Made by a program: the position numbers and the translations under genes. This document shows positions 37,027 to 47,052 of a DNA stretch of 64,000 nucleotides, piece after piece (within the stretch, counting starts at the first letter, position 1; every line of letters starts with the position of its first letter). The notes beneath the pieces are model-generated. The model made no database searches. It saw only the letters and a program-made list of their open reading frames with translations, and was not told where the DNA came from. The DNA lies in assembly GCF_007667425.1 (NCBI RefSeq), contig NZ_VDRC01000002.1:248001-312000 (forward strand). Direction: 5' to 3'. The DNA is from Microbacterium sp. 1.5R (GTDB taxonomy: Bacteria; Actinomycetota; Actinomycetes; Actinomycetales; Microbacteriaceae).

Positions 37027-38009
37027 GGCTTCTCCTCCTCGGCATCCGCGAGGGACACCGCCTCCTCCTGCTCGATCTCGGCGAGCAGGGTCTCGCCCTC
37101 TGCGCCGAGCTCTCCGCTGACGCGGCCTGTCACGACGCCGAGGTCGACGTCCTGGTGCGCACCGAGGTAGGCGTCGATGACGGCCTGATCCTGCATGACC
37201 TGATCGGGCGGTCCCTCTGCCACGACGCGTCCCTCGGCCATCACGACGACCCAGTCGGCGATGTGCCGCACCATGTGCATGTCGTGCTCGACGAACAGGA
37301 CGGTCATGCCGAGGTCCTTGAGGTCGAGGATGTGATCGAGGAGCGACTGGGTGAGGGCCGGGTTGACGCCGGCCATCGGCTCGTCGAGCATGACGAGCGT
37401 CGGGTCGTTCATCAGGGCGCGTGCCATCTCGAGCAGCTTGCGCTGTCCGCCCGAGAGCGAGGCCGCGTAGTCCTCCTGCTTCGCGTCGAGCTTGAATCGG
37501 GCGAGCAGGCCCTTGGCCTTCTCCTCGATCTCGCTCTCCTGGCGGCGCCACAGCGCCGGGATGAGGCTGGTCCAGAAGCGCTCGCCGCGCTGCCGCGGTG
37601 CACCCAGCTTCATGTTCTCGAGAACAGTGAGCAGCGACAGGGATTTGGTCAGCTGGAACGTGCGCACCTGCCCCATACGGGCGACCTTGAACGACGGCAC
37701 GCCGCTCAGATCGCGGCCGTCGAACGCCCAGGTGCCGTCGTTGGGCTTGTCGAATCCGCAGAGAAGATTGAACAGCGTGGTCTTACCCGCACCGTTCGGC
37801 CCGATGAGCGCGGTGATCGCTCCTCGGGGGATCTCCAGGTGCTCGACGTCGACCGCCGTGAGACCGCCGAAGCGTCGTGTCACGCGATCGGCGACGAGGA
37901 TCGGGTCGACCTTGGGCACGCCGGGGGCGGCAGGGCCCTTGGCGAGTCCGGTGGTCTTGGCGCGGGGGATGCCGCCCGTGGGGGCATCGCCGGAGACGTT
38001 ACTTGACAA
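37023..38009 (-). CDS. livG: branched-chain amino acid ABC transporter ATPase LivG
   Basis: A 328-residue ABC ATPase with Walker A ALIGPNGAGKTTLFNLL, signature SLSGGQRKLLEMARAL and Walker B TLVMLDEPMAGVNP. It is longer than usual (about 255) because of a ~35-residue N-terminal and a ~45-residue acidic C-terminal extension. The likely start is TTG at 38009, inside the last codons of livM (11-nt overlap), which implies coupling. Confidence 0.94.
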   Translation of the reverse strand: MSSNVSGDAPTGGIPRAKTTGLAKGPAAPGVPKVDPILVADRVTRRFGGLTAVDVEHLEIPRGAITALIGPNGAGKTTLFNLLCGFDKPNDGTWAFDGRDLSGVPSFKVARMGQVRTFQLTKSLSLLTVLENMKLGAPRQRGERFWTSLIPALWRRQESEIEEKAKGLLARFKLDAKQEDYAASLSGGQRKLLEMARALMNDPTLVMLDEPMAGVNPALTQSLLDHILDLKDLGMTVLFVEHDMHMVRHIADWVVVMAEGRVVAEGPPDQVMQDQAVIDAYLGAHQDVDLGVVTGRVSGELGAEGETLLAEIEQEEAVSLADAEEEKP

Positions 38010-38976
38010 AGGTCAGCTCCCTCTTGTTGCCGAGGATGCCCTGAGGACGGAAGATCACCAGGAGCATGAGTGCGAGCCCGACGAGCACGAACCGCAGCGT
38101 GCCCGCCTGGATCGACGAGATCGGCAGCACGCCCTGCGCAGCGAGCGCCGGCAGCACGCCGTCGAGGAACGCCATGATGACCCAGAAGATGATCGCTCCG
38201 AGCACCGGACCGAACACGGTCGCGGCACCGCCGAGCAGGAGGATCGTCCAGATGAAGAACGTGAGGCTCGTCGTATAGGTCGCCGGGACGACGGCGCTCG
38301 GCAGAGCGAAGACGAGTCCGCCGAGCGAGCCGAAGATGCCGCCGATGATGAGCGCCTGCATCTTGTAGCTGAAGACGTTCTTGCCGAGCGAGCGCACGGC
38401 GTCCTCGTCCTCCCGGATGCCCTTGAGCACGCGGCCCCACGGACTGCGCATGAGCGCCCACACCATGAAGATCGCGATCGCGAGCAGGATGACGCCGAAC
38501 ACGCGCACCCAGAGGTCGTCGGCCGAGTAGGTCCACGGGCCGAATCCGTACGTCCCCTGCGGGAAGGGGTTCGCCGCGCGGAAGCCCGCGTGATAGCCCC
38601 CGAGCCCGTCGGCGGAGTTGGTGTACTCGTCGAACACGGTCGTGGTGAACAGCAGTCGGACGATCTCGGCCGCGGCGATGGTGACGATCGCGAGGTAGTC
38701 GGCGCGCAACCGCAGCGTCGGGATGCCGAGGATGACGGCGAAGACCGCCGCGCCGATCATGCCGACGACGATGCCGAGCCACCAGGGGAGCCCGAACGAG
38801 AGGATCGAGATGGCGTAGCTGTACGCCCCGATCGCCATGAAGCCCGCCATGCCGAAGTTCAGCAGACCCGCGTACCCGAAGTGCACGGCCAGTCCGGTCG
38901 CCGCCAGCGCGTAGGCGATCGTGGTGGGGCTGAAGAACCAGCCCGCGGTGTTGTTGAGGATTCCGCCCCAGTCCAT
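37999..38976 (-). CDS. livM: branched-chain amino acid ABC transporter permease LivM
   Basis: A 325-residue permease with eight or more hydrophobic segments and the family motifs YALAATGLAVHFGYAGLLNF, GMAGFMAIGAYSYAI and GRVLKGIREDEDAVRSLGKN (contact loop for the ATPases). AGGAGCC lies just before the ATG, 9 nt after livH. Confidence 0.95.
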   Translation of the reverse strand: MDWGGILNNTAGWFFSPTTIAYALAATGLAVHFGYAGLLNFGMAGFMAIGAYSYAISILSFGLPWWLGIVVGMIGAAVFAVILGIPTLRLRADYLAIVTIAAAEIVRLLFTTTVFDEYTNSADGLGGYHAGFRAANPFPQGTYGFGPWTYSADDLWVRVFGVILLAIAIFMVWALMRSPWGRVLKGIREDEDAVRSLGKNVFSYKMQALIIGGIFGSLGGLVFALPSAVVPATYTTSLTFFIWTILLLGGAATVFGPVLGAIIFWVIMAFLDGVLPALAAQGVLPISSIQAGTLRFVLVGLALMLLVIFRPQGILGNKRELTFVK

Positions 38977-38985
38977 ATGCGGCTC

Positions 38986-40338
38986 CTAACCGATTCTCTC
39001 TCGTCGGCCCAGGATGCCCTGGGGCCGGACGAGCAGGATGAGGATGAGTACGACGAGTGCCCCGACGTACTTGAGGTCGGACGGCAGCCACAGCGTCGAG
39101 ACCTCGACGAGGATGCCGACGATGAGGGCGCCGATGAGGGCGCCGAAGGCGGTGCCGAGCCCACCGAGCGTCACGGCGGCGAACATGAGCAGCAGGATGT
39201 GCACGCCCATGTCCCACTTCACACCGGGGCGGAAGTAGCCCCACAGCACACCGGCCAGACCCGCGAGCGACGCCGAGAGCACCCAGACGGTGCGGATGAC
39301 GCGGTCGACGTTGATGCCGGATGCCGCGGCGAGACCGGGGTTGTCGGAGATCGCACGCGTCGCCTTGCCCACGCGTGTGCGCAGCAGCCAGAAGGCCACG
39401 GCGACGATCACCACGATGCTGATGCCCATCGACATCATGTCGACGACGGACAGCTTGATGGGGCCCCAGATCTGGATGTTGGGGGAGTCCGCGCCGGGCA
39501 GCTGGAAGGTGGAGCCGCCGAGGAAGAACTGGAAGAGGTACCGGATCAGGAGCGAGAGCCCGATGCTGACGATCATCAGCGGGACCATGCCGAGGCCCTT
39601 GCGGCGCAGCGGCCGCCAGAGTCCGGCGTCGAGACCCCATCCGAAGGCTGCGCCGAGGAGGAGCACGATCGGGATCGTCAGCCACATCGGCACCTGCAGG
39701 AAGGATCCGAAGATCACGGCGACGACCGCTCCGAAGGTCACCATCTCGGCGTGCGCGAAGTTCGTCAGCCCGGTGGTCCCGAAGATCAGGGAGACGCCGA
39801 TGGCGGCCAGGGCGAGCAGCAGACCGAAGTTCAATCCGTTGATGAGTCGCTCGACCAGCTGATCGATGAACGACGTGGTGACCCGTTCGCCCTCACCGAG
39901 GAAGAGGTTGGTGATCTTGGTGCCCGTCAACCCGAACTCGACCTCGAACGACGCCGTGGTGCCGGCGATGGGCTGCGTGCCCTCGGGCAGCTGGGCCGCG
40001 TCGACGATCACGCCGTCGGGGAGCGTGTCCTCGTCGACCGTGAGCGTGTACGTGTCCTTCTCGGGGACGTAGAGGCGCCATTTGCCCTCGGCGTCCGTCT
40101 CGGTCTCGGCGTCGAATCCGTTGCCCTCGATCGTCATGAGCACGTCTCCGACGGGCTGTCCGTCGAAGGTGATCACGCCGGCGAAGTAGAAATCGGTGAT
40201 CTCCTGGCCGTCGTCGGTCTCCTCTGCGGACGCGGAGGAGGGTGGCTGCAACCACAGGAATGCTAGGGCGAGGAGCGTCGCGAGAAGGGTGATGACCCAT
40301 CGCGTTCCGCTGCGCTTCGCCGAGATCGTCGGACTCAC
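38986..40338 (-). CDS. livH: LivH permease fused to a secreted N-terminal beta-sandwich domain
   Basis: A 450-residue protein. The C-terminal ~290 residues (from FGLLLALAAIGVSLIFGTTG) are a LivH permease with NFAHAEMVTFGAV and GKATRAISDNPGLAAASGIN. Before it lie a signal-like segment (residues 14-38, ending SASA) and a ~100-residue domain, GVITFDGQPVGDVLMTIEGN ... ETETDAEGKWRLYVPEKDTY, that resembles carboxypeptidase-regulatory/transthyretin-like folds. Standard LivH is about 290-310 residues. The extra domain should face outside and may contact the binding protein. The GTG start has GGGAGG 5 nt upstream. It heads livHMGF. Confidence 0.88.
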   Translation of the reverse strand: MSPTISAKRSGTRWVITLLATLLALAFLWLQPPSSASAEETDDGQEITDFYFAGVITFDGQPVGDVLMTIEGNGFDAETETDAEGKWRLYVPEKDTYTLTVDEDTLPDGVIVDAAQLPEGTQPIAGTTASFEVEFGLTGTKITNLFLGEGERVTTSFIDQLVERLINGLNFGLLLALAAIGVSLIFGTTGLTNFAHAEMVTFGAVVAVIFGSFLQVPMWLTIPIVLLLGAAFGWGLDAGLWRPLRRKGLGMVPLMIVSIGLSLLIRYLFQFFLGGSTFQLPGADSPNIQIWGPIKLSVVDMMSMGISIVVIVAVAFWLLRTRVGKATRAISDNPGLAAASGINVDRVIRTVWVLSASLAGLAGVLWGYFRPGVKWDMGVHILLLMFAAVTLGGLGTAFGALIGALIVGILVEVSTLWLPSDLKYVGALVVLILILLVRPQGILGRRERIG

Positions 40339-42103
<1,765 letters not shown>

Positions 42104-42137
42104 GCGCATCGACCGGCCGTGTGGTCGGACGGAACGG

Positions 42138-42167
42138 AAGGGGCGGATGCTGCGGCATCCGCCCCTT
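42138..42167 (+). terminator. guaB terminator
   Basis: A perfect 13-bp stem AAGGGGCGGATGC with its complement and a 4-nt loop, followed by T and CGTCTTT, 34 nt after guaB. Confidence 0.9.
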
Positions 42168-42201
42168 TCGTCTTTCGTGGACGCGGCGTAGCGTGCCCGG
42201 T

Positions 42202-42516
42202 ATGTGCCGCAACATCGTGCCCCTGAACAACCTCGAACCGGCTGCCACCGACGACGAGTGCCACGACGCCGCGCTGCAGTTCGTCCGGAAGATCTCGGGC
42301 TCGACTGCGCCGTCCCGTGCGAACCAGGAGGTGTTCGATCGCGCCGTCGCGGAGATCGCCCTGGTCACGAGAGAGCTCATCGACGGCCTCGTGACCCCGG
42401 CTCCGCCGAAGAACCGCGAGCAGGAGGCCGACAAGCGCCGCGCCCGGTCGGCGGATCGCTATGAGGCGATCCGGGTGTTCCAGGAGCAGAAGCGGGCGGC
42501 GCGCGCGGCGTCGTGA
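42202..42516 (+). CDS. DUF2277 family protein
   Basis: A 104-residue protein that begins MCRNIVPLNNLEPAATDDEC and continues ALQFVRKISGSTAPSRANQE, the hallmark of DUF2277. The function of this family is unknown. It is basic at the C-terminus and cytoplasmic. TAGCGT 7 nt before the ATG suggests a leaderless or very short leader message. Confidence 0.9.
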   Translation: MCRNIVPLNNLEPAATDDECHDAALQFVRKISGSTAPSRANQEVFDRAVAEIALVTRELIDGLVTPAPPKNREQEADKRRARSADRYEAIRVFQEQKRAARAAS

Positions 42517-42688
42517 CCGCGGGTTCCGCAACCCGCCTGCGGCGATGCGGTAGCGCTCCCATCCCTCCTATATGCCAATATTTAGGAATACCCGCTCGAC
42601 TTTCCCTACGGGCTCCCGGTGGAGAAGGCCTCCGGTGGCACAGCACCGGTCCCCACCGGTGGAGGGACTTCCCCATGGAGAGCCGCAT
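42517..42688 (+). promoter_or_regulatory. upstream region of the receiver-PIG-L operon
   Basis: The segment 42564-42600 is distinctly AT-rich (TCCTATATGCCAATATTTAG), unlike the rest of the window, and probably contains the promoter. Downstream, 42618-42666 has four CCGGTGG or ACCGGT words, two of them (CCGGTGGAG near 42618 and ACCGGTGGAG near 42655) nearly identical. These may bind a regulator or form a leader hairpin. GGAG at 42677-42680 serves the start at 42689. Confidence 0.5.
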
Positions 42689-43732
42689 ATGTCTGACGAT
42701 GCACCCCGCGTCCTCGTCGTCGACGACGACCCCGACGTCGCTCTGCTGGTCAAGACGGTGCTCCAGCGACGAGCAGGCTGCATCGTCATGACCGCCGGCG
42801 ACGGGCTGACCGCCGTCGAGCGCATCGCCGAATTCGAGCCAGACGTGGTCGTCACCGACATCGAGATGCCCGGCCTCGACGGACTCGAGCTCGTCGCCGA
42901 GCTGCGCCGCCGCGACCCCGTCGTCCCCGTGGTCGTGATGACCGCGCACGTCTCCGTCGAATACGCCGTCTCGGCCCTCCGGGCCCAGGCGGACGAGTTC
43001 CTGACCAAGCCCCTCGACAACGTGCGGCTCGTCGACGCCGTCGTCCGGCTCGCCGCCGAGGGCCGCGCACGCCGCACCGCCAGCCGCGCCACGCAGACCG
43101 TGCTCGCCATCGGCGCGCATCCTGACGACGTCGAGATCGGCGTCGGCGGTCTCCTCGCCGCGCATGCGCGCGCCGGCGACTCCCTCACCATCCTCACCCT
43201 CTCGCGAGGATCGCGCGGGGGCGACGCCGAGAGCCGGCAGCATGAGTCGCTCGCGTCGGCCGATCGGCTCGGTGCAAGGCTGTTCCTCAAAGACCTCGTC
43301 GACACCGAGATCTCTGGCGGGGGAGCCACGGTCCGCCTGATCGAAGAGGTCGTCAACGAGATCCAGCCGACCATCGTGTACACGCATTCCGAGCACGACC
43401 GCCACCAGGATCACCGCGCAGTGAGTGCGGCCACGCTCGTCGCTACCCGGCGAGTGGGCACCGTCGCTTGCTATCAGAGCCCTTCCGCCACCATAGACTT
43501 CCGCCCCACGCGGTTCGTGCGCATCGACGAGTACCTGGGCGAGAAGCTCAGGTTGCTGGAGTGCTTCGCCTCGCAGACGGCGACCCGTGACTACCTCGAT
43601 CCCGGCTTCGTCACCGCGACGGCCCGGTACTGGTCGCGGTTCGGCGGCGGGGCAGCCGTCGAACCGCTCGAAGTCGTGCGAGAGACCGCGGAATTCATCG
43701 GCGCCCACGAGCTCACCCGACAGGAGGGCTGA
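42689..43732 (+). CDS. response regulator receiver fused to PIG-L (LmbE) deacetylase
   Basis: A 347-residue two-domain protein. Residues 5-122 are a receiver domain: acidic pocket VVDDDPD, phospho-acceptor Asp57 in VVVTDIEMPGLDG, Thr85 in VVMTAHVS and Lys107 in FLTKPL. Residues 136-340 are a PIG-L domain, with zinc motif IGAHPDDVEIGVGG (His144, Asp147) and HSEHDRHQDHRAVS (His239/His242). PIG-L enzymes remove N-acetyl groups from GlcNAc-type sugars (MshB, Mca, GlcNAc-PI). Phosphorylation could therefore switch the deacetylase on or off. It is soluble, with no DNA-binding domain. I chose ATG 42689 for its ribosome site; upstream in-frame codons lack one. It heads a seven-gene coupled operon. 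Confidence 0.9.
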   Translation: MSDDAPRVLVVDDDPDVALLVKTVLQRRAGCIVMTAGDGLTAVERIAEFEPDVVVTDIEMPGLDGLELVAELRRRDPVVPVVVMTAHVSVEYAVSALRAQADEFLTKPLDNVRLVDAVVRLAAEGRARRTASRATQTVLAIGAHPDDVEIGVGGLLAAHARAGDSLTILTLSRGSRGGDAESRQHESLASADRLGARLFLKDLVDTEISGGGATVRLIEEVVNEIQPTIVYTHSEHDRHQDHRAVSAATLVATRRVGTVACYQSPSATIDFRPTRFVRIDEYLGEKLRLLECFASQTATRDYLDPGFVTATARYWSRFGGGAAVEPLEVVRETAEFIGAHELTRQEG

Positions 43733-44721
43733 TGTCCGCCCGTATTCTCGTCACCGGCGCCGGCGGACCCGCCGGCGTCGCCGTGATCCGCTCACTGCTT
43801 CGTCGTGACGACCTCACGGTCTTCGCGGCCGACATGGATGGGTGGGCGAGCGGCATCTACCTCGTGCCGCCGTCACAGCGTCGACTGGTGCCGCCGGGGC
43901 GCGCCGACGACTTCGTCTCCGCGATCGCGCAGATGGTTCGCGACGACCGGCTCGACCTCGTCATCTCCACGGTCGACGTCGAGCTCACGGCGCTCGCCGG
44001 ACGCCGTGACGAGTTGGCTCCGGCCGTGCTGGCCGCACCCTCCGAGGACACACTGCACGCAGCCCTCGACAAGTACGTGCTCGCGGAACGCTGCGCGGCG
44101 ACCGGCCGCAGCCCGCGCACCCTGCTCGCGGGCCCGGAGGCGCTCGCAGCCGAGTGGGAGTTCCCCGTCTTCGCGAAGCCCCGGCAGGGGGCGGGCAGCC
44201 GCGGCATCCGCCTCGTGCCCGACCGTGCGGCGCTCGAAGTCCTCCCTGCCGACGAAGGCCTGATCGTGCAGGAGTTCCTGCCTGGCGAGGAGTACTCGGT
44301 CGACGTCATCGCCGATGCCGCCGGTCGGGTGGTCGCTGCCGTGCCTCGTACGCGGGCTCGCGTGGACTCCGGCGTCGCCATCGCCGGACGCACGGTGCAC
44401 GACGAGGAGCTCGAACAGACCGCCGCCGCCGTCGCCTCGGCGATCGGTCTCGTCGGGGTCGCGAACGTGCAGCTTCGCCGCGACCGCGCCGGTCGCGCGA
44501 TGCTGCTCGAGGTCAATCCGCGCTTCCCCGGAGCGCTGCCGCTCACGATCGCGGCGGGTGTCGACATCCCGTCCCTCGTCGCGGACCTGTTCCTCGGTGC
44601 CGACATCCCTGAATCCGTGCCGTTCCGGGAACTCGCCTCGGTGCGCTTCCTCGAAGACGTCATCGTCGAGGTCGACGACGTGCTCGTATCGGCGCACGCA
44701 GGCCACCAGGACGAGCTGTGA
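43732..44721 (+). CDS. ATP-grasp domain ligase (carbamoyl-phosphate-synthase-like)
   Basis: A 329-residue protein. The N-terminal part (ILVTGAGGPAGVAVIRSLLR) is a Rossmann-like pre-ATP-grasp domain. The ATP-grasp core has KYVLAERCAATG, the ATP-binding lysine in FPVFAKPRQGAGSRGIRLV, IVQEFLPGEEYSVDVIAD and the metal-binding LLEVNPRFPGALPLTIAAGV. Such enzymes join a carboxylate to an amine, thiol or hydroxyl at the cost of ATP. The substrate is unknown. The start shares a base with the previous stop (TGATG). It may attach a group to the sugar handled by the PIG-L domain; that is inference. Confidence 0.88.
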   Translation: MSARILVTGAGGPAGVAVIRSLLRRDDLTVFAADMDGWASGIYLVPPSQRRLVPPGRADDFVSAIAQMVRDDRLDLVISTVDVELTALAGRRDELAPAVLAAPSEDTLHAALDKYVLAERCAATGRSPRTLLAGPEALAAEWEFPVFAKPRQGAGSRGIRLVPDRAALEVLPADEGLIVQEFLPGEEYSVDVIADAAGRVVAAVPRTRARVDSGVAIAGRTVHDEELEQTAAAVASAIGLVGVANVQLRRDRAGRAMLLEVNPRFPGALPLTIAAGVDIPSLVADLFLGADIPESVPFRELASVRFLEDVIVEVDDVLVSAHAGHQDEL

Positions 44722-45428
44722 CCGACGGCATCCTGCGCGGTGACCATCACGTGCATTCGACCTTCTCGGACGACGCCGTGTCGACCCTCGACGAGAACGT
44801 CACCGCTGCGGCGAGCCGCGGACTGACGACCCTCCGCCTCGTCGACCATGTGCGCAGGGACACCGCATGGGTTCCCGAGTACCTGGCAGCGGTCCGGGCC
44901 CTCCGGGTGCCGGACGGGCTCACGGTGGTGACCGGCGTCGAGGCGAAGATCCTCGACGTGTCCGGCGAACTCGACATCCCTGATCTCCCGGCGGGGATCG
45001 ATCGCATCCTCATCGCCGACCACCAGTTCCCCGGTGTCGACGGCCCGCTGGGACCGACCGCGGTGCGCGAGCGCATCGCAGCCGGGTGGGCGCCCGACGA
45101 CGTGCTCGATCAGTTCGTGACGGCGCTGAACGCGTCCATGACGCGCTACCCGGGCAACCAGCTCGCGCACTGCTTCTCGCTGCTGCCGAAGATCGGCCTG
45201 TCGGAGGACGACCTCGGAGTCGAGCGCATCGCGAGCTGGGCGCACACGGCCGCGGCGACCGACACCCTCGTCGAAGTCAACGAGAAGTGGGGATGCCCCG
45301 GAGTCGTGCTGCTCGACGCGCTGCACGAGGCGGGAGCGGTGGTGGTCGCCTCGACCGACAGCCACGAGGCGTCGGACGTCGGACGCTACGACCGGGTCGC
45401 CGCTCTGCTCGACGGGCGGAGCCTCTGA
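44718..45428 (+). CDS. PHP domain metal-dependent hydrolase
   Basis: A 236-residue PHP-type phosphoesterase. The first metal motif is GDHHVHSTFSDDAVSTLDEN, the second LVDHVRRDT, then VVTGVEAKIL, IADHQFPG, AHCFSLLPK and the last motif ASTDSHEASDVGRYD. Relatives include histidinol phosphatase and AMP-releasing hydrolases. It overlaps the ATP-grasp gene (GTGA) and the GT2 gene (TGATG). The substrate is unknown; paired with the ATP-grasp it could act in the same small pathway. Confidence 0.88.
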   Translation: MTDGILRGDHHVHSTFSDDAVSTLDENVTAAASRGLTTLRLVDHVRRDTAWVPEYLAAVRALRVPDGLTVVTGVEAKILDVSGELDIPDLPAGIDRILIADHQFPGVDGPLGPTAVRERIAAGWAPDDVLDQFVTALNASMTRYPGNQLAHCFSLLPKIGLSEDDLGVERIASWAHTAAATDTLVEVNEKWGCPGVVLLDALHEAGAVVVASTDSHEASDVGRYDRVAALLDGRSL

Positions 45429-46915
45429 TGCCCGCCCTCACCGGGCTGGAGACCGCGCTGGTCGTCGTGCTCATCCTGTGCGTGCTGGTGGGGACGCTGC
45501 CCGTGATCAACACAGGGCTCCAGTTCCTTCTGCTGCCCGTCCATGCCTTCCGCAACCACTACGGCAAGGCGGCGCCGTACCATCCGCGCATCGCGGTGCT
45601 CATCCCGGCCTGGAACGAGGCGCTCGTGCTCGGACCCGCCATCGAGAGGCTGCTGCAGCTCGAGTACCCGGCCGACCGGCTCAGGGTGTTCGTGATCGAC
45701 GATGCGTCGACGGACGACACCCCCGCTGTCGTCGGGACGAAGATCGACGCCCACCCCGGACGCGTGGTGCACCTGCGACGCGAGCAGGGCGGGCAGGGCA
45801 AGGCCCACACCCTCAACCACGGCCTCGACATCGTGCTCGAGGACGAGTGGACCGAAGCCGTGCTGATCATGGACGCCGACGTGATCTTCGCGCGGGACTC
45901 GCTGCGCAAGCTCAGCCGACACCTGGCCGACGAGAAGGTCGGAGCCGTCACCGCGTACATCGCCGAGGGCAGCCGCGACCGCAACTACCTCACCCGCTTC
46001 ATCGCGATCGAGTACGTCATCGGACAGCTCTCGGCACGGCGGACGCAGAACGTCGGAGGGGCCATCGCGTGCCTCGCCGGCGGGGCGCAGCTGCACTCGC
46101 GCGCGAACCTCGAGGCCATCGGCGGACGCATCCCCACCGGGACCCTCGCCGAAGACACCATGACGACGTTCGAGGGGCAGCTCAAGGGGCGCCGGATGGT
46201 GTTCGAGCCGCACGCAGTCGTGCTCGCCGAAGAGCCACGGACGATCGACTCGCTCTGGAAGCAGCGCCTGCGTTGGGCGCGCGGCAACGTGCAGCTCACC
46301 TCGATCTACAAGCGCCTGTGGTTCCGCCCGAGCGACCAGCACAACCTCGGCAGCTTCGCATTCGGCCTCGCCTGGTTCACCATCCTGCTGCTCCCGGCCT
46401 TCATGGTGCTCGCGGCCGCCGGCATGCTCGCGCTGTTGCTCCTGCACAGCGACATCGCCGAGTTCGTGTTCCGCTTCATGTGGATCTCCGCGGCGTGCAT
46501 CTATCTGTTCTCGATGCTGTTCGCGGTGCAACTCGATCCGAGGATCGGCCGCCAGTCGTGGCGCGAGGCGCTGATGTTCCCTGGTCTCGGAGCGCTCGTC
46601 CTCATGGCGATCGCGCTGTTCCCGCATCTCTTCGAAGACGGCCTGGCCGCCCTCGGACTCCCGCTGAACGACGACACGCGCATCCTCTGGGCGATCGGCT
46701 TCTACCTCTGGGGACCGATCTCGATGCTGGGCATCTGGCTCGCCCGCACGGTCGAGAAGCTCCCCGGCGGGCGCTTCTTCGCCGGCCTGCTGCTCTACGT
46801 CTGCGGATACGGCTCGCTGCTGTGCGCCATCACCGTGGACTCCTACGTCAAGGAGTGGCGTCGAGCGGACGCCGCCTGGATCAAGACCGAGAAGATCGGA
46901 CGGGTCGAGTCATGA
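45428..46915 (+). CDS. processive family 2 glycosyltransferase, membrane polysaccharide synthase
   Basis: A 495-residue membrane protein. One N-terminal helix (8-36) precedes a GT-A domain: UDP-sugar site VLIPAWNEALV and VFVIDDASTDD (Asp91, Asp92), the metal motif IMDADVIF (Asp149, Asp151), the catalytic EDT at 242-244, and QRLRWARGN (279-287), which is diagnostic of processive synthases such as BcsA, PgaC/IcaA and hyaluronan synthase. About five more helices follow. No PilZ domain is present. It should polymerise a beta-linked sugar, possibly GlcNAc given the linked deacetylase, and export it. Overlaps on both sides are 1 and 4 nt. Confidence 0.92.
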   Translation: MPALTGLETALVVVLILCVLVGTLPVINTGLQFLLLPVHAFRNHYGKAAPYHPRIAVLIPAWNEALVLGPAIERLLQLEYPADRLRVFVIDDASTDDTPAVVGTKIDAHPGRVVHLRREQGGQGKAHTLNHGLDIVLEDEWTEAVLIMDADVIFARDSLRKLSRHLADEKVGAVTAYIAEGSRDRNYLTRFIAIEYVIGQLSARRTQNVGGAIACLAGGAQLHSRANLEAIGGRIPTGTLAEDTMTTFEGQLKGRRMVFEPHAVVLAEEPRTIDSLWKQRLRWARGNVQLTSIYKRLWFRPSDQHNLGSFAFGLAWFTILLLPAFMVLAAAGMLALLLLHSDIAEFVFRFMWISAACIYLFSMLFAVQLDPRIGRQSWREALMFPGLGALVLMAIALFPHLFEDGLAALGLPLNDDTRILWAIGFYLWGPISMLGIWLARTVEKLPGGRFFAGLLLYVCGYGSLLCAITVDSYVKEWRRADAAWIKTEKIGRVES

Positions 46916-47052
46916 GCGATGCACCCTCGCGCAGCGCGGAAGAGGAGGAGATCGCCGCCGACGGCCGCCGGGAGCACCTCCTCGTCTGGCAGGCTCTGCT
47001 GTCACTGGCCGTCGTCGTGGTCGTCGTGATCGTGCGGGAGCTGCTCCTGTGA
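46912..47052 (+). CDS. 46-residue single-pass membrane protein
   Basis: The ATG at 46912 overlaps the GT2 stop (ATGA), and the TGA at 47050-47052 overlaps the next ATG. The product starts MSDAPSRSAEEEEIAADGRR, followed by a single hydrophobic helix with five consecutive Val and the end VRELLL. The exact couplings on both sides argue that it is real. It may be a small accessory subunit of the synthase or a link to the signalling proteins; no family is recognised. Confidence 0.7.
   Translation: MSDAPSRSAEEEEIAADGRREHLLVWQALLSLAVVVVVVIVRELLL

Noticed and set aside
37492-40266. 924-codon open frame antisense to livGMH
   Set aside because: The minus-strand liv genes are unmistakable; the plus frame gives Asp/Arg/His-rich sequence with no recognisable domain.
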